Assembly (NCBI GenBank): GCA_021464245.1
Contig: JADCRB010000036.1
Coordinates: 2,361,947 to 2,425,946 of the forward strand
DNA from: Carallia brachiata
Taxonomy: Eukaryota; Streptophyta; Magnoliopsida; Malpighiales; Rhizophoraceae
Direction: 5' to 3'
Length of the DNA stretch: 64,000 nt
This document shows positions 23,801-36,955 of the stretch, in pieces. Position 1 is the stretch's first letter; each line of letters opens with the position of its first letter. Position numbers and translations under genes: made by a program. The notes beneath the pieces were generated by a model. It worked only from the letters and a program-made list of their open reading frames with translations. It was not told where the DNA came from and ran no database searches.

Positions 23801-26800
23801 TGAATATTATTTATTTCCCAGGTATGGTGCATCAATGGTAGTGCGAAGACTCCATTGCCCAAGGAGGACATTGGTAAATTTTATGGTGGAGATTGCTATA
23901 TCATACTTTACACCTATCATTCCGGTGATAGAAAAGAAGATTACTTTCTGTGCTACTGGATTGGAAATGATAGCATAGAGGTAATCTATATTTTGTTTTC
24001 TCTCACAAGGAAGATAAGAAGAGCACCCTTATATTGTAATGATGTGTACCATGATTAGTTTAATAGATAGCCACATCCATACTAATCCTGTTGATTGCTT
24101 GCAATGACAAGGATGTCTTGTTCATGTGGTACCTATCACCATTATACCATATTATTATTCATGAATTTCGAGATATGGTGCTACCAGAAAAGAGCATTTG
24201 TTTTTTTGGTTATACGCAGTTCATGTTGCTTTTCTGCTCCTGTTCTGATCATATAGAAGAGAAAACTGTCATTATATATAAAATGCTTTTGTTTTTCTTG
24301 ACTGTTTGTTGCTATAATTTTTAATTTCATATTCGTCCAATTCAGGATGACCAGAAGATGGCTGCTCGATTGGCTAATACAATGTCCAACTCCCTAAAGG
24401 GCAGGGCTGTTCAGGTGTTACATCATTTAAATTCAACTTCTGAAATTTCATATCTAGACTTGCATATAATATGTTGTTCTTGTAGGGTTGTATTTTCCAA
24501 GGTAAAGAGCCTCCACAATTCATTGCTCTTTTTCATCCTATGGTAGTCCTTAAGGTATATTCTGAAATCTTGTGAATAATTGGCATCATAAATTCTCAAT
24601 TAAACATACAAAGTGTGCAATTTCATTCAATTACATCAGGGTGGCTTGAGCTCTGGTTACAAAAAATATGTAGCTGAGAAAGGATCACCTGATGAAACTT
24701 ATACTTCCGATGGAGTTGCGCTTTTCAGGATTTCTGGAGCTTCTGTTCATAACAATAAAATTATGCAAGTTGATCCGGTATGTAATTATTGTGTTGTCTC
24801 TCTTTGCACTTAGTAACTACACTAATTTTTAAGGACCTGGGGAAGATGAATGCCCTTTATGATCTTCAGGATCTTCTGTACCTTCACGCTTATCAGTTTA
24901 TGGATGCGGCATTTTCGGACTTTGAGTTTTCCATTTGTTCACATCATTTAGTTTGAGAAAATATGGCCTTTTTCCTTGTCAAAATTCCGAACCTTTTCTC
25001 GTTTCTTTATATTAAATGACCTTAATCAACTTAGAATTGCGAAATATTTTCAGATATAACCTTAAACTTCTATTTCATTCTTTATCAGTTATCTCTAATG
25101 ATCAATTTAAAACTTTACAAGGGTAAATAGTACATTTCTTGTGACAAGTATTACCCGGCTTCCAATAGCTATCATTGAGAAGCCATATTGTCTGGGCTTA
25201 CATTACTTTTTAGTTAAGAAATTAAAAAGATTAATTAACTTGAATTTTCACATTTACGCTTCTCCTAGATAATGGAACTAGCATATAATTTGGCGGTATA
25301 TAGCCCTAGTTGGCCAGTGAGAGAGATGGAGCTTCTTTTGGACCCACTCATGATGATAATTCCAGAGAAACAGCTAGGATATTAGATGAAGAGATAGTAG
25401 ATAAATTGTGTCAAAGGATTGTGTGATTTGATGCAGTTATAAAATGTTAAAGCTTAATGACGAGAAGCTGAAGAGTTGACGAACTAACATCACTGTCTGT
25501 GACTGGCGGAAAATAAGGTTTGTTAACATGCATCTGGTGGGTAAAGTGCTTAGGAAAAGTAAAAAATAAACAACATTGCTCTTACAAAAGACTCTAGGTA
25601 TTCTAGGTCCTTTGTTATTATCACTTAGCGAACTACTGAAGAAATGACATATTTTTTTATTCTCCTTAAGGCTCTAGATTTAATTGAGATACTGGACGAT
25701 AAATTTATGGCAGGAAGCTCCTTCTGCACCTGCTTAGAATTTACTGAAGATTTACCGTAGATTGAATGAGCATCCGCTTAAGAAGCCTTCCAAGCTTAGC
25801 TGGAAAAGCCCTCTGAATTTTCTGTACCCGGACCACAAGTCTTGGGGACTTTTATTCTCAGTGATTTTAATCTCTTTGTTTGATTTGTTTAGAAAACCTT
25901 TATGATTTCAGAGACTAGTCGTAGTGGTATTAGCAGCCAGGGAATTACTTACACTTTTGTCAAGCTACTCTTGAAAAACAACGGAGGAGCTAAGTGATAC
26001 ACATTGCCTCCCATTCGTGAATATTAATTCACAAAACCAATTTAAAATACAGTTCTATAAAAAAATTTCAGGAATGCAGCATAAAGCCGTCAGGGAAGTG
26101 TCCTCTGAGAGTCACGTGAATCTATGTATGTCAAGAAATTACTGATTTAGCTACACAAAGAAGGCGAATACTTTGAAAAAAATGACAAGGACTGCATCAT
26201 GCTTTGCTCACAAGAATGGCATGTTAGCAAACTTTCTCTAACATGCTCAAATTGTTGCCATATTTGGCTTCTGCTAATTGCAAAACTTACAAGTTGTTCG
26301 TCATTAGGTGGCATCATCACTGAACTCAACAGAATGTTTCCTTCTGCAATCTGGTTCATCTGTTTTCATCTGGCATGGGAATCAGAGCACCTTTGAGCAG
26401 CAGCAATTAGCTGCTAAAGTTGCCGAATTTTTTAAGGTAATCTCATTGCTGCTACGGTGGTTTATCATTGTTGAAACACATTGCATGAAATTGATACATT
26501 TGTTTTTGAAGAAATAAGATGCGTTAACACAAATTTGGTTTAGGAATAAAATGCGTTGTTTTTGAATAAATAAGGTGCATTAACACAAATTTGGTTGTGA
26601 AACAAGTGATACATCTACATGCAAATGATTTTGATTCTTGTTCCCCATCTTAAAGGAACTTCTTACATATTTACTCTGTATGGAAGAGTTTATGTTTCTA
26701 GGTAGGAGATGCTGTGCATGTACTTGAATTTTTACATCCCAGTGATAATGCTTACATAGTGTCTTGGTCATTATAGATAAACATTGAACGACAAATACAA

Positions 26801-29800
26801 GTTTCGTACAGGGCCATGTGCTTTTTTCCACTGACTCATGTTTCATTTTGCTTACTAATTCAGCCTGGAGTTGCACCGAAACATGCTAAGGAAGGAACTG
26901 AAAGCTCATCTTTTTGGTTTCCACTTGGAGGGAAGCAGAGTTACACCAGTATAAAAATTTCTCCAGAAAGTGTCAGAGATCCCCACCTATTTGCATTCTT
27001 TTTCAACAAAGGTGTCATTGGATATTCCAGAGTTCAGTTGCCAATTTTGACTACCATTATTTAGTCCTGATGTAACATCATTTAGATCATAGGTACTTGA
27101 TACAATCTAACTGACCTTTTAATGATCAATTTGCGGGCATGTTTATGCAGGAAAATTTCAGGTGAGCTTCAGACTTTGGATGTGATTGAAAAGTCCTCCC
27201 GTACAGATTCTTATCTGTTTTCTGTATACATCGAGCAGGTTGAGGAAGTCTACAACTTTGCCCAAGATGACTTGTTGACTGAGGATATCTTGATCCTTGA
27301 CACTCATGCTGAAGTATTTGTTTGGGTTGGAAACTCTGTAGACCCCAAAGAGAAGCAGAATGCTTTTGACATTGGTCAGGTACTGCTTAAACAGTCTGTC
27401 TTCCATAAGATTTATTATCTCATAATGTGTTTCTTCTATTCGTTCTTTGCAGAGATACATAGAGGTGGCTGCATCCCTGGATGGTTTGTCTCCAAATGTT
27501 CCATTGTACAAAGTGACTGAAGGAAATGAGCCGTCATTCTTCACCACATACTTTTCATGGGATCCCACAAAAGCCAGTGTACGCACAGCATTACCACTTT
27601 CTATTTACTGATAAATTGTTATGTTCTTAACTCGGCCCAAGCAACGCCCAAAGACTCCCATGCTGGTTGGAACCTAAGATAGAAGACAAGTCTTTCTTTT
27701 TGAATTCTCTTTGCAAGAAGCGGAATTACAGTACAACCCATGTTCAACTATGAATAATTTCGAAACTACACTTTCATTTGCTCCTTGAGGCATGTTACTG
27801 GACTTTAGGCATCTCTTTTTTATATGAACATTCACCGTAGAAGCGGAGAAGCTGAAGATGGATATCGGACTCTGGGATTAGTGTAACGGATAGGGACAAT
27901 GACTAGTGTAGGATGGTAGTGTAGGGACAATGACTCTTTAAAAGCAGGATGGTAGTGTAGGAACTAAAAAGTATGCCAGGCTTCAATACGAAAAGGAGGG
28001 AACTATGACTATGAAGAAAATGAAAGAATTGGATTAGAATCATTGATTAGTTTTTATCTTGTTATAAATACCTCAAAGAATGCCATTTTGTAGAAATTCT
28101 AAATACTCATTATATGAAGTGCTAGTAATGTAGATGTTGGAGTTCCTTGTAGATGGATGACATGTAAGTCCAGCTGCAAACCCCTGGTCATCTGTAGGCG
28201 CTCCCCAACCCTAGCTGACTTCTGGTTTAATGAATGTCTTACATGGATATGTCTCGTTCTTTGTTTTTAATGCACATTTTGGGACCATTTCTGGGTTTTT
28301 TGAAAATTTTGACCTAAAAATGGTGATGAGTGTTTTGGAAGACCAAATTCAGGATTATGGGGTAACATTTTTAAAACTTTGCAATGCTTGAACCCCCGCA
28401 AACTCTATTACGCTTGTCTGTTCTTTACAATTTACTTTTGAAGTATTGTCTATTATAGGTGCTGTTCTTTGTGTGTATCGTTTGCTCTTCCATGAATTGC
28501 AGGTTCAGGGAAACTCATTCCAAAAGAAAGTGGCATTGCTTCTTGGGGCAGGGCACCATGCCGTGGAGGTAAATGTTTGGTCTGTTGATATGTCTTGATA
28601 TGATCTGCTTGGTCGTGCATAAATGCATGTTATATGTACAGATTTTTGTATACCATATTTCAAAAATTTTCTTTTGCACAATTGTGATATTGCATTTATC
28701 CTTATGTGACAGGAGAAGTCAAATGGAAATCAAGGAGGACCAACACAAAGGGCTTCAGCATTAGCTGCATTAAACTCTGCATTTGACCCATCTCATGAAA
28801 AGTCCCACCTGGTAATTGCTCAATGCTGCTGACTTGGAACGATAACTCCTTTAAATATTTGTGTTTGTTTGATTGTAAGTCATTTTATTTGCTCTTTCAA
28901 CTTTTGCTACATGTATGCACTCATTCAGTTCACTTCATTCTTTATCAGTAGTTCTGTTATGCTTCATTCTGATGCTGTCCTATGGTTGAAATGGCCTATT
29001 TTTTATTTTTTTATCTCTATGTTGTTTAATGTAACTTACTTACTGTCAACCGATATAATGAAAAAGTAGAAAAGATATATTGCTGAGATTAGCCTTGTCA
29101 TTTGTATTTTTTTCTGCTGCTTATAGGCCCATGGCATCCTTAAGTTTTGCAAAGATTTCCTTCTTTGTTATTGTTTGAATTAATCTGAAAATGTACGTGT
29201 TCTATTCTTCTTTACTTCTGTCTTTCAGTGGGCAACACAACATTGACTGCCTCATTCTTTCATTTTTTGAAAATTTGCATGGTATTTATTATATACACTC
29301 AGGATTACACAGTTTGAGAACCTGATCAAAATGTTCCTCAAAAGAGTGCAAAAACAAATGTCTGATCTAGTGCTGATAAAAGAAATCTGTTAACTGGCCT
29401 TTTATCGTGTCCTATACTTTTTCTTTTTTCTTATTTTTCTTGAAGAACAAAATTATCTTGGACTAGCATTTCTTTATAGAATATCAGTTGCAGGGATCAT
29501 GATTCTGGAGTTGTCATTCATGATTGCTTTCCATGCGTTATCTGCATTTTTGACTGCCAGATATGCTCAAGTTTTGTGGCCTGTGTTTTTTTTTGGTTGG
29601 CTTGCATCTCAATATTTGTTGAATGTGTGCTCTGTTATCAAGGTTTCCTACCCAATATTTTGTGTGTTATGGTTATAGTTCCTTCGACAATGGAATTGTT
29701 CGCTAATGGGGTGGAAGTGTTATAATCTTTCTTATTACAGTCCCCAGATAGGTCCAATGGGCCTAGGCAAGGGGGACCAACACAGAGGGCTTCAGCTTTG

Positions 29801-30571
29801 GCTGCCTTGTCCTCTGCATTTAACTCATCCTCTGGAACAAAGACGCCTCCAAGACCATCTGGAATGAGTCAGGGATCACAAAGATCTGCAGCTGTAGCTG
29901 CTCTATCATCAGTCCTTACCGCTGAAAAGAAGCAAACGCCTGAAGGTTCGCCTTCCCGGAGTCCTCCATCAGAACCTTATCTTCCAGGTAAGAATGAAAA
30001 TTATTTTCTTTTCAGGTTGACTGTACATTATGCATGAAGAAATCACAATTGCTTTCATGAATACCTGACAGTATCGTTGAATTGGACTTGACCAAATTCT
30101 TGCACTTTCGCATCCAAAATTCTGGCATGTGAAAATGTTGATACATTTGCAGCTGAAGGAAAAAGCAAAACTTCCGAGGCAGAAGGTTCGGAAGAAGTTA
30201 CTGAAGTCAAGGAAAGAGAAGAAGTTGCATCTGTATCCAAAAGCATTGGGAAAGAGTCAGAATCAAAGCAGGATGAGAATGGTAGTGGAAGCAGTCGGAG
30301 TACATTCAGCTACGATCGATTAAAGGCTCATTCTCACAATCCTGTTACTGGGATTGATTTCAAACGGAGAGAGGTTGGTCCCATCATGGATCTTTTAATA
30401 TTTATAAATAATTGTTATGAATGTTATTCAATTTATTTCTCCATTTCAATTTAACAGGCCTATCTATCGGACGAGGAGTTTCAGACTGTATTTGGAATGA
30501 CAAAAGAAGCATTTTCTAAATTGCCAAGATGGAAGCAGGATATGCAGAAGAAGAAACTTGATTTATTCTAG
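20816..30571 (+). CDS. VLN: Villin (VLN2/VLN3 type), actin-bundling and severing protein, complete, 973 aa
   Basis: Villins bundle, cap and sever actin filaments in the cytoplasm. Coding exons: 20816-20871, 21059-21158, 21726-21794, 21904-22140, 22234-22411, 22539-22671, 23133-23292, 23375-23525, 23617-23717, 23822-23980, 24346-24414, 24486-24554, 24640-24777, 26308-26436, 26864-27011, 27151-27161, 27239-27379, 27453-27578, 28503-28568, 28713-28811, 29741-29987, 30153-30373, 30458-30571. They sum to 2922 nt with all phases consistent. The start [18 protein letters not shown] is followed by a gelsolin repeat ([12 protein letters not shown]). Six gelsolin-like repeats fill about residues 20-730, then a Ser/Ala-rich linker with two [13 protein letters not shown] copies. 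The C-terminal headpiece ends [17 protein letters not shown]. The length matches plant VLN2/3 (about 965-976 aa). One exon is only 11 nt. The VLN2 versus VLN3 assignment is not settled. Confidence 0.97.
24778..26307 (+). other. Long villin intron (1.5 kb)
   Basis: This is the largest intron within the gelsolin-repeat part. No coding potential is seen. It may hold an old insertion, but I see no terminal repeats. Confidence 0.6.
26485..26596. repeat. Tandem duplication, two imperfect 56-bp units, in a villin intron
   Basis: The string TTAACACAAATTTGGTT occurs at 26524 and 26580, each preceded by a similar TTGTTTTTGAANAAATAAG stretch, giving a period of 56. Confidence 0.8.
27151..27161 (+). other. 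11-nt micro-exon of villin
   Basis: The exon before it ends FNKG with a split Gly codon (27011), and the exon after it begins VEEVYNF at 27239. The only in-frame bridge matching villin proteins (NKG-KF-x-VEEVYNF) is GAAAATTTCAG, bounded by AG at 27149-27150 and GT at 27162-27163. The following intron is 77 nt. Retaining that intron would give an in-frame TGA within a few codons. Confidence 0.88.
27890..27965. repeat. Short imperfect direct repeat in a villin intron
   Basis: AGGGACAATGACT and AGGATGGTAGTGTAGG each occur twice within about 75 bp. The segment just downstream has a counterpart in the villin duplicate near 12185-12225. Confidence 0.6.
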
Positions 30572-31100
30572 CGAGATAAATCTCTTGAATAGAATGATCT
30601 GTGCTTGCCCTAAATTACAATTCCTCAAACCAATGCGACTTTCCCGATCGAAAAATTGCAATTGCAAATGCACACCATCGCTTGGCTTGCTTTGTCTTGG
30701 TTATTCACCAATTGCACGCCCCATGAATGTAGGCTTGACTAATACACCTGTTTGTAATCATGCCCGAAGAGTGAGTTTTGCCCTTGTTTCTCCTTTTTTT
30801 TTTTTTCTTTTACCTTTGAATCACCTTCTGCCTTTTGTAATGATATCAGATTGTAGTTTTGCAGGCAGTTTGGCAGGTCCAATTCTTTTACTTGGTCAGC
30901 ATGTATGCCATTTGTGGTTTTTTGAATTTTGTCAGCATTTTTTTTTAATCTTTCTTATTTGTTGTGGAACGTTGGGGGGGGGGGGGGTGTATATCTATTG
31001 CATTTGGACATGATATCAGGAATGAGAATTTGTTGTTGGAGCAACATCGTTCCCATCAACTGAAGTTTAGTTTCAGTACAAAATAGTTTCTTTTGGAGTG
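30572..31100 (+). other. Probable villin 3' untranslated and flanking region
   Basis: It follows the TAG at 30569-30571. It contains a T run (about 30795-30808) and a G homopolymer of about 14 (30973-30986). No poly(A) signal can be picked with confidence. Confidence 0.35.
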
Positions 31101-34100
31101 TATTTACGAGAAAGAAATATTTACACATTTTTTGTGGTCAATTTATTTCTATTTGTTGCCCCAGAAGCTCACTCCATTACCGGAGGATACAGAATTGCAT
31201 TTGTTTGTTGTGATTAGCTTACTTTAAAGTGTAAGTTATGCCTTAGCATTTTGTGGCCGACAGGGCTTCCCGAAGAAAAGGGGGCAAAAATGGTAGATGT
31301 GATCTGAAGAGAAGAGTAAATGTGGTTGCGTTACAAATTTGTTGCTTGCCAATAGTCTCTTCCGAAGCTATTATTACACAAGACAAATAGAAGAGTTAAA
31401 CATAATTAAGAAAACAAAAAAATACGCATTTTTCACTTTTATCTGTTTATTAGTTCACTCTCTGTATTATTATGATAATATCTATATTATTTTATTAGTT
31501 GTGTCGGTTTTGTCCATCTTATTGGCAAGTTCTTTCCTAACCCCCAATAGTAGTTGGGGAGTGAAAAGTTTATTTCTGATGTCTCCCAGCGTTTAAAGCC
31601 TGCTGGGCAGTGAAGCATGCAACAACCAACCAGGAAGTCCCACAGTTTCAGCTTAGGGGGAGGACCCTCAGCCTCCAAAATCAACTGCTTTCACCCGAAC
31701 AACTGTACTTGTTGTCTAGCCAAGGATTATTTTAATTAGAAAAACTTGTTGGCAGTGTAGTTGCTGAGCATGCAGTGATTTAGACTGTTGTATACCAATA
31801 ATTCTATAATTACGAAGGGAGAGGGAGAGGAGAACATAAGGGTTCAGATTATTCATATACTTTTTTAGTTAATTGCCATCTTCACTTAATTTTTAGAAGT
31901 AACATGTCATCATTTTTATTGTGGAATGGTTCAGGATGAAAACCAAAATAAGGGGTTCTCATTGATCATGTTTTTGGACTTTGATATACTGACATGGTCG
32001 ATATTGAATATCCAACTTGGGATCAGCTAATCTTTAGCCTAAAAAGCCCCAATCCCCATTTATAATTTTAACAGTTTCATTGGCATTTATTGTATTGATT
32101 GCTTACCGTTCAACCACCACCAATTTTTTTTAATAAAAACAATTCATTACGGGTACACCAATTATCGAATTTGTAAATTGAGATTAGAATAATCTTATTT
32201 AACGTGTTTCATTCAACTATTACTACTGTAGGTCCTCAATAATTTTCAGTTCTTCGTGGAGACATTTAATTAAGAAGCTCATGTCATGTGGGCTCAGTGT
32301 CTGTTAGCATTTTGCTCCAAAGACAAAGAACAAGCGTTTGTCCTAACATTGATTTTTGTTTTTTTGACCGAGTCCTTAACCTTGATTGGTCGGCCAGTTT
32401 TGGAGCCTATTTTATCACTATAAATTGCATGTCAATCACAACACTAGCGGGACCCCCATCTCTACTTATCCATAACTCTGCGTTTAGTTGATCATTGAAA
32501 CCAAATCAGCAAAGGCCTAAGACATATCCTCTTTTTTCTTAACGTCACTCAGTTGGTTGTGCTCTCTATGTGTTCGTCTTTGACAACAAAATGTTGGTCC
32601 CAAAAATCTTAGTTGTCAAACCTGACCCGAATCTTATTCTGATTATGGGATTGGATTTCTAACATTCTATGGCTGGGCCATGTTAGCGTATGATCATTCT
32701 TTAAATCCCACAGTATGTAAGAAGACTTGTGCACTTAGATATCTTTTGGTACATTTATATTTGTATGTATCTATTTTTAGAAATTATATTATATTCCTCG
32801 CTGAACACCCTAAGCCAATAATTAGAGTTTAAAATTTTATTTTAAAAATTTTGAGTTATTGGAGAGGACCCAATCATGTAAATTGTAGCCTAATAAGTTT
32901 AATAGAAAAAAAAAATTGAATAGCTAGGATTTTACGAGCTTCGGCAGAACTGATGATAAAAACTAGGGCACAAATGTATCTCAACTAAAATCGAGGGCAA
33001 CAAAATTAGACTATCCTTCGCTGCATTAAATTCTTCCTTTCTTTTAATCCATTATAACACACATCAATGAGTTGCATAAGAAGGCCGATGAGGTCTGCCT
33101 AAACAGATGTCTAGGCTCTTAAGTTTTCTCGAGGCATTATATTCAAATGTAACCGTAAAGAACTATCGGTGATAACAATGCTTCCAACCATCAAAGTTGC
33201 CAGACTAGCAATGGGCAAATGTGCCCAAGGTGTGGTGATAATAATTCAATGACCACCTGTGATTGTGGTCTTATAGTCAGATGACTTTGTTTGTATTATA
33301 AAATCATGAAATCAAATCTTTATTATATAAGGTATTTAGTAGGACTAAACATGCGTTTGTTTTTATAAAATTATAAATGACTCAACAATCAGAGTTTATT
33401 CCCTCAATTGTTTTATGTAAAGCCAAGTCTATTTTATAGTGTGAACAAATTATTTTTTTTTCTCATAGATTTAGAAAGTGTTACCCATACTTTTTTTTTT
33501 CAATAACCAAGATAATAATTCAACAAGTTAAAAATCGCGGCGGCACATGTGTTACCTTGATCCAAAAAAACAAAAAAAAAAAATCACAGCGGCACAAATT
33601 GCATTCACAGCCTCACTGCTGAAACCAATGATTGATTCTACCAATCATATATTATTGTGACAGTAACGGCCCCTATTGTCTTCTTTTGGTTATTGTTTAC
33701 GGTGTTTTTCTTCTTTTTTTTTTTTTTTTTCAATTAGGAGGACCATTTCCGTTTAGTCAATTATTTTCTGCACCATTAGTCTCTTGTTAATCTCTTGTAG
33801 TCCTATCCACAACTTGAAACTCTCAAGTCTTTTTTTTTTTTGATTAATTGAAACTCTCGAGTCTCAACCACCGCTAGAGTGTGCTTTTAATTAAGGACTC
33901 GTAAGGAGTCATGATTCCATCTAGGTTTTTACAGGCATGCTACTTTAAGGTGGTTATCCTGCACATGTTTGCATTATTAGGCCTCCATCTATCAACTCTA
34001 AATATATTCAATTTTAAAGTAAAATTATCTTTATATTAATTTAACTGACTAAAGAGATTTGAATATGTATAAAAGATTATGATTTCAAAAGTCAAATAAT

Positions 34101-34181
34101 ATGATTAAATTTATAATTTACTATTTAACGTGAGAAATATTATATTTATCTCTTTAGATATAGAATTATAATGATTCTTGA
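31100..34181. other. Intergenic spacer downstream of villin
   Basis: No gene was recognised. The sequence is mixed AT-rich, with T homopolymers at about 33491-33500, 33715-33730 and 33829-33841 and a small local duplication (TTGAAACTCTC at about 33813 and 33848). Confidence 0.5.
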
Positions 34182-34191
34182 TATAATTGTG

Positions 34192-34691
34192 GGGATAAAT
34201 ATTTTTAAAGTCCTAAACCTTTAGATTTTTTTACATTTGAGTCCTAAACCTTTTTAACATTTCATTTGAGTCCTAAATCTTTTAATTTTTTACTATATCA
34301 GTCCTTTAAATTACGAAAAGTAGTCAATTTATTAATAAGTGAGTTTAATTTAATAAAAATCATTTAAAAAAGCTTAAATACATGAGTTAAATATTTTTTT
34401 CATCAACAAAATATGCATATTAAATATTTTTTTAATCAACAAATATACGAATTAAATAGGCAACATGTATATTTTTTTATAAAAAAGACATTCAATTCAT
34501 ATATTTAATCTTTTTTAAATAATTTTTTGTAAAGTTAAAATTATTTTTTAATAAATTGATCACTTTTGTTAAACAGAGGGACTAATTTGGTAGAAAATCA
34601 AAAAGTTTAGGACTCAAATGAAATGTCAAAAAGGTTTAGGACTCAAACGTAAAAAAACCTAAAGGTTTAGGACTAAAAAAATCCTTATCCC
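34192..34691. mobile_element. Mutator-type MITE, 500 bp, with 10-bp target duplication
   Basis: Long terminal inverted repeats of about 110 bp are visible. The left end starts GGGATAAATATTTTTAAAG and carries three copies of a GTCCTAAA motif. The right end ends TTTTTTTAGT-class inverted copies and finishes AAATCCTTATCCC, with three GGTTTAGGACT or GTTTAGGACT copies. The element is flanked by a perfect direct repeat TATAATTGTG at 34182-34191 and 34692-34701. A 9-11 bp duplication with long TIRs is the hallmark of Mutator-like elements. The interior is AT-rich and non-coding, so it is non-autonomous. The perfect duplication implies a fairly recent insertion. Confidence 0.92.
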
Positions 34692-35002
34692 TATAATTGT
34701 GTGTACTACTCATACTTTTTTTTTTTTTACAACAAAGCAAAAAAAAATCAAAGTAGCGATTGTAGTGACCTAATTATAAGCTTGGCAAGCAAGAGTACAG
34801 TGCTCCATAATACGAGGAAATTAAAAGTTCCCACCCGAAATTCAGACTCAAAAGTCAAAACCGAAAGTGGGAACTCAATAATAACATTTGTGCGTACCAC
34901 ACACATCCGTTAGGGTTTAAATCTCAACTTGTTTAGTACCTCAAGAAAGACGGGAGAAAAAATATAATAGTGTAAAGTTAAGAAAAAATAATATATTTTT
35001 AA

Positions 35003-35280
35003 TTCGTTAGTTTGCTGTAAAATAATTTATTTTTATAAAATATTTGTAGTGCAGGAAAAAATGTTTGTAATGAAAATAATGATTTTTTTATCACTTATTT
35101 AAAGTACAATTTATATTTTTTTTTAAAAATAATATCAGCTCAAAAAAAAGAAATTATTTGTTTTGAAAATCTCAAAATTTTTACCAAATTTTTCGTTATA
35201 AAATATTTTATATGAAACAAACGCCGAAAAATGAAGAAAATTTTTTCTCATAAAATATTTTACGCAAACAAACACGCCCT
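35003..35280. mobile_element. Tourist-like MITE, decayed second copy (inverted relative to 17792-18071)
   Basis: The left part GTTTGCTGTAAAATAA and the right end TTTTACGCAAACAAACACGCCC match the termini of the element at 17792-18071 in opposite orientation. The interior follows the same order (CACTTATTT, TTTGAAAATCT, AAATTTTTC). The left terminus is eroded, and the TTA flank on the right is offset by one base. Confidence 0.7.
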
Positions 35281-35283
35281 TTA

Positions 35284-36955
35284 GTATATAATTACTACCA
35301 ACTTTAATATTTATTTGAAAGAAATTTCATGTCATTTAGAATACATCCGTATCTCATGTGGTAGATACTAATGGGAAAGATTTAAAGGGACAAGTGACTA
35401 CTTCCTAAGGACTACCATATATACTGTTTAATAATAAGTCGGTGTGTCTTTATGCTCGACATTTAGAGTTTAAGTCTTAGTGTGGTATGCCCTCTCTTTG
35501 TCAATGTAATCGGTGGCCACAAAGGTGGCGAAGGTCTATGAGCCGCATTTGGAATTAGAATCACTCGTCGGGATACCAGTGACGAAGTCTCGTTGGTTTT
35601 ACTAGTGCTCACATCGTGAGTCTAGTCCCTTTGGAGGTTGTTAACCAGACTGTTCAAATGAGGGTTTCCCCCAAACCCGACCCAAAAATCCGATGATCGA
35701 CACGCCCATGACTAAATCTTTTTTACTGTTTAAAAAAAAAAAAAAACTGCCATATATATTGTAGCAATTTTTTGTACAACCAATCCAATCTATTTTCTTA
35801 ATTTTCTGTCGCCTTCTACACGCTTCAGTCACTACAATACTAATGGCAATATCAGTTTAGAAGACTAATTAAGTAGATAATTAAGCTAAATCCACGAACA
35901 TCTTCGTGGTGCTAAATTTTGTTATTATTCAATTGGTGGTTGACGGAGCGGCCCTGGAGCCTTTCGGCGCAGTCTGCCCATCTCTCCGACGTAAACATAA
36001 TGCCTTTTCTTGGGTACTATATATTTTCTTTATTTTTTCAAATCCGAAATTAGAATTTAGAGAACTCCAATCTGTGAATGGGAATTTGAAAAAATAAATT
36101 GCATTTTCTGATTGTGACTCATTCAAAACAAACAATTATAAATATCTCTAAGACTTGCTATAAAACAAAACTTTAGCTCATCAAAAATGGTTGTCGTACA
36201 ATTTGTTGGAGTTTGTTTTGTGCCTAAATTTAGTCTATCTATTAAAATATTGTTAAATTTTGGGTTAACAAATTTTGGGTTAACAAAGTAGCTTGGAACT
36301 TATAAGGCCTAGATTATATGACTTAGGTGAAAACTATATTATGATTTAAAAATCACAAATTAAATTATATAAGAAAGCAAGAATTTATAAGTCAAATTTC
36401 TTTCTAAGGGTGAAAATCTTGTACATATCGAACGCTCTTTGAAGGTTCCATCTCATTATGAGATAAAGAAAGTCATCTTACGTGTTCAATGAAATGATTT
36501 TACCATATTTGTGTTGCCAAAAGTAGTACAGATGTAAGCAATCTCAAATTTGTAACAGTTAGATTCAGAAAATATAAATTCAAATTATAAATAAAAATTT
36601 AAAATAAAAGAAAATTTACGTAAAGTCGATTTTCGTCAGATCCTCCGATTGGTGTTCATTCGTAACTCCGTCAAGGGCTGCACGAGCTTGATCTTGACAG
36701 AAATAATTCCACAGCTTTATCTCGAACTGAATAGATGTTGCAGAGGACTGAAACTGGATCTGATGTATACGTTTGGACTACAGTTAAGAATTGCAGAGAC
36801 CTGATCTGACTTGATCTGGCTTGACCTCACCGAGAGCTGAGAGAACTTGTTTTCGGGTGAGTTGTCTAGACATTATTGAGGACCGTATGAGACTTGATCT
36901 CAACCGGATTTGTCATATTTTAATATTTTATATTTATACCCTCACAGATCCAGAT
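35284..36955. other. Spacer and possible retrotransposon LTR remainder
   Basis: No gene was recognised. The part from about 36204 (which starts TGTTGGAG) to 36955 may be the rest of the left LTR of the neighbouring gypsy element. On the minus strand GGGTATAAATATAAAA near 36930-36945 would be a plausible LTR TATA box. The right-hand copy lacks this part, so it cannot be confirmed. Confidence 0.35.

Noticed and set aside
30558..31013. 151-codon plus frame at the villin 3' end
   Set aside because: It overlaps the last villin codons in another frame and runs through T and G homopolymers in the 3' flank.
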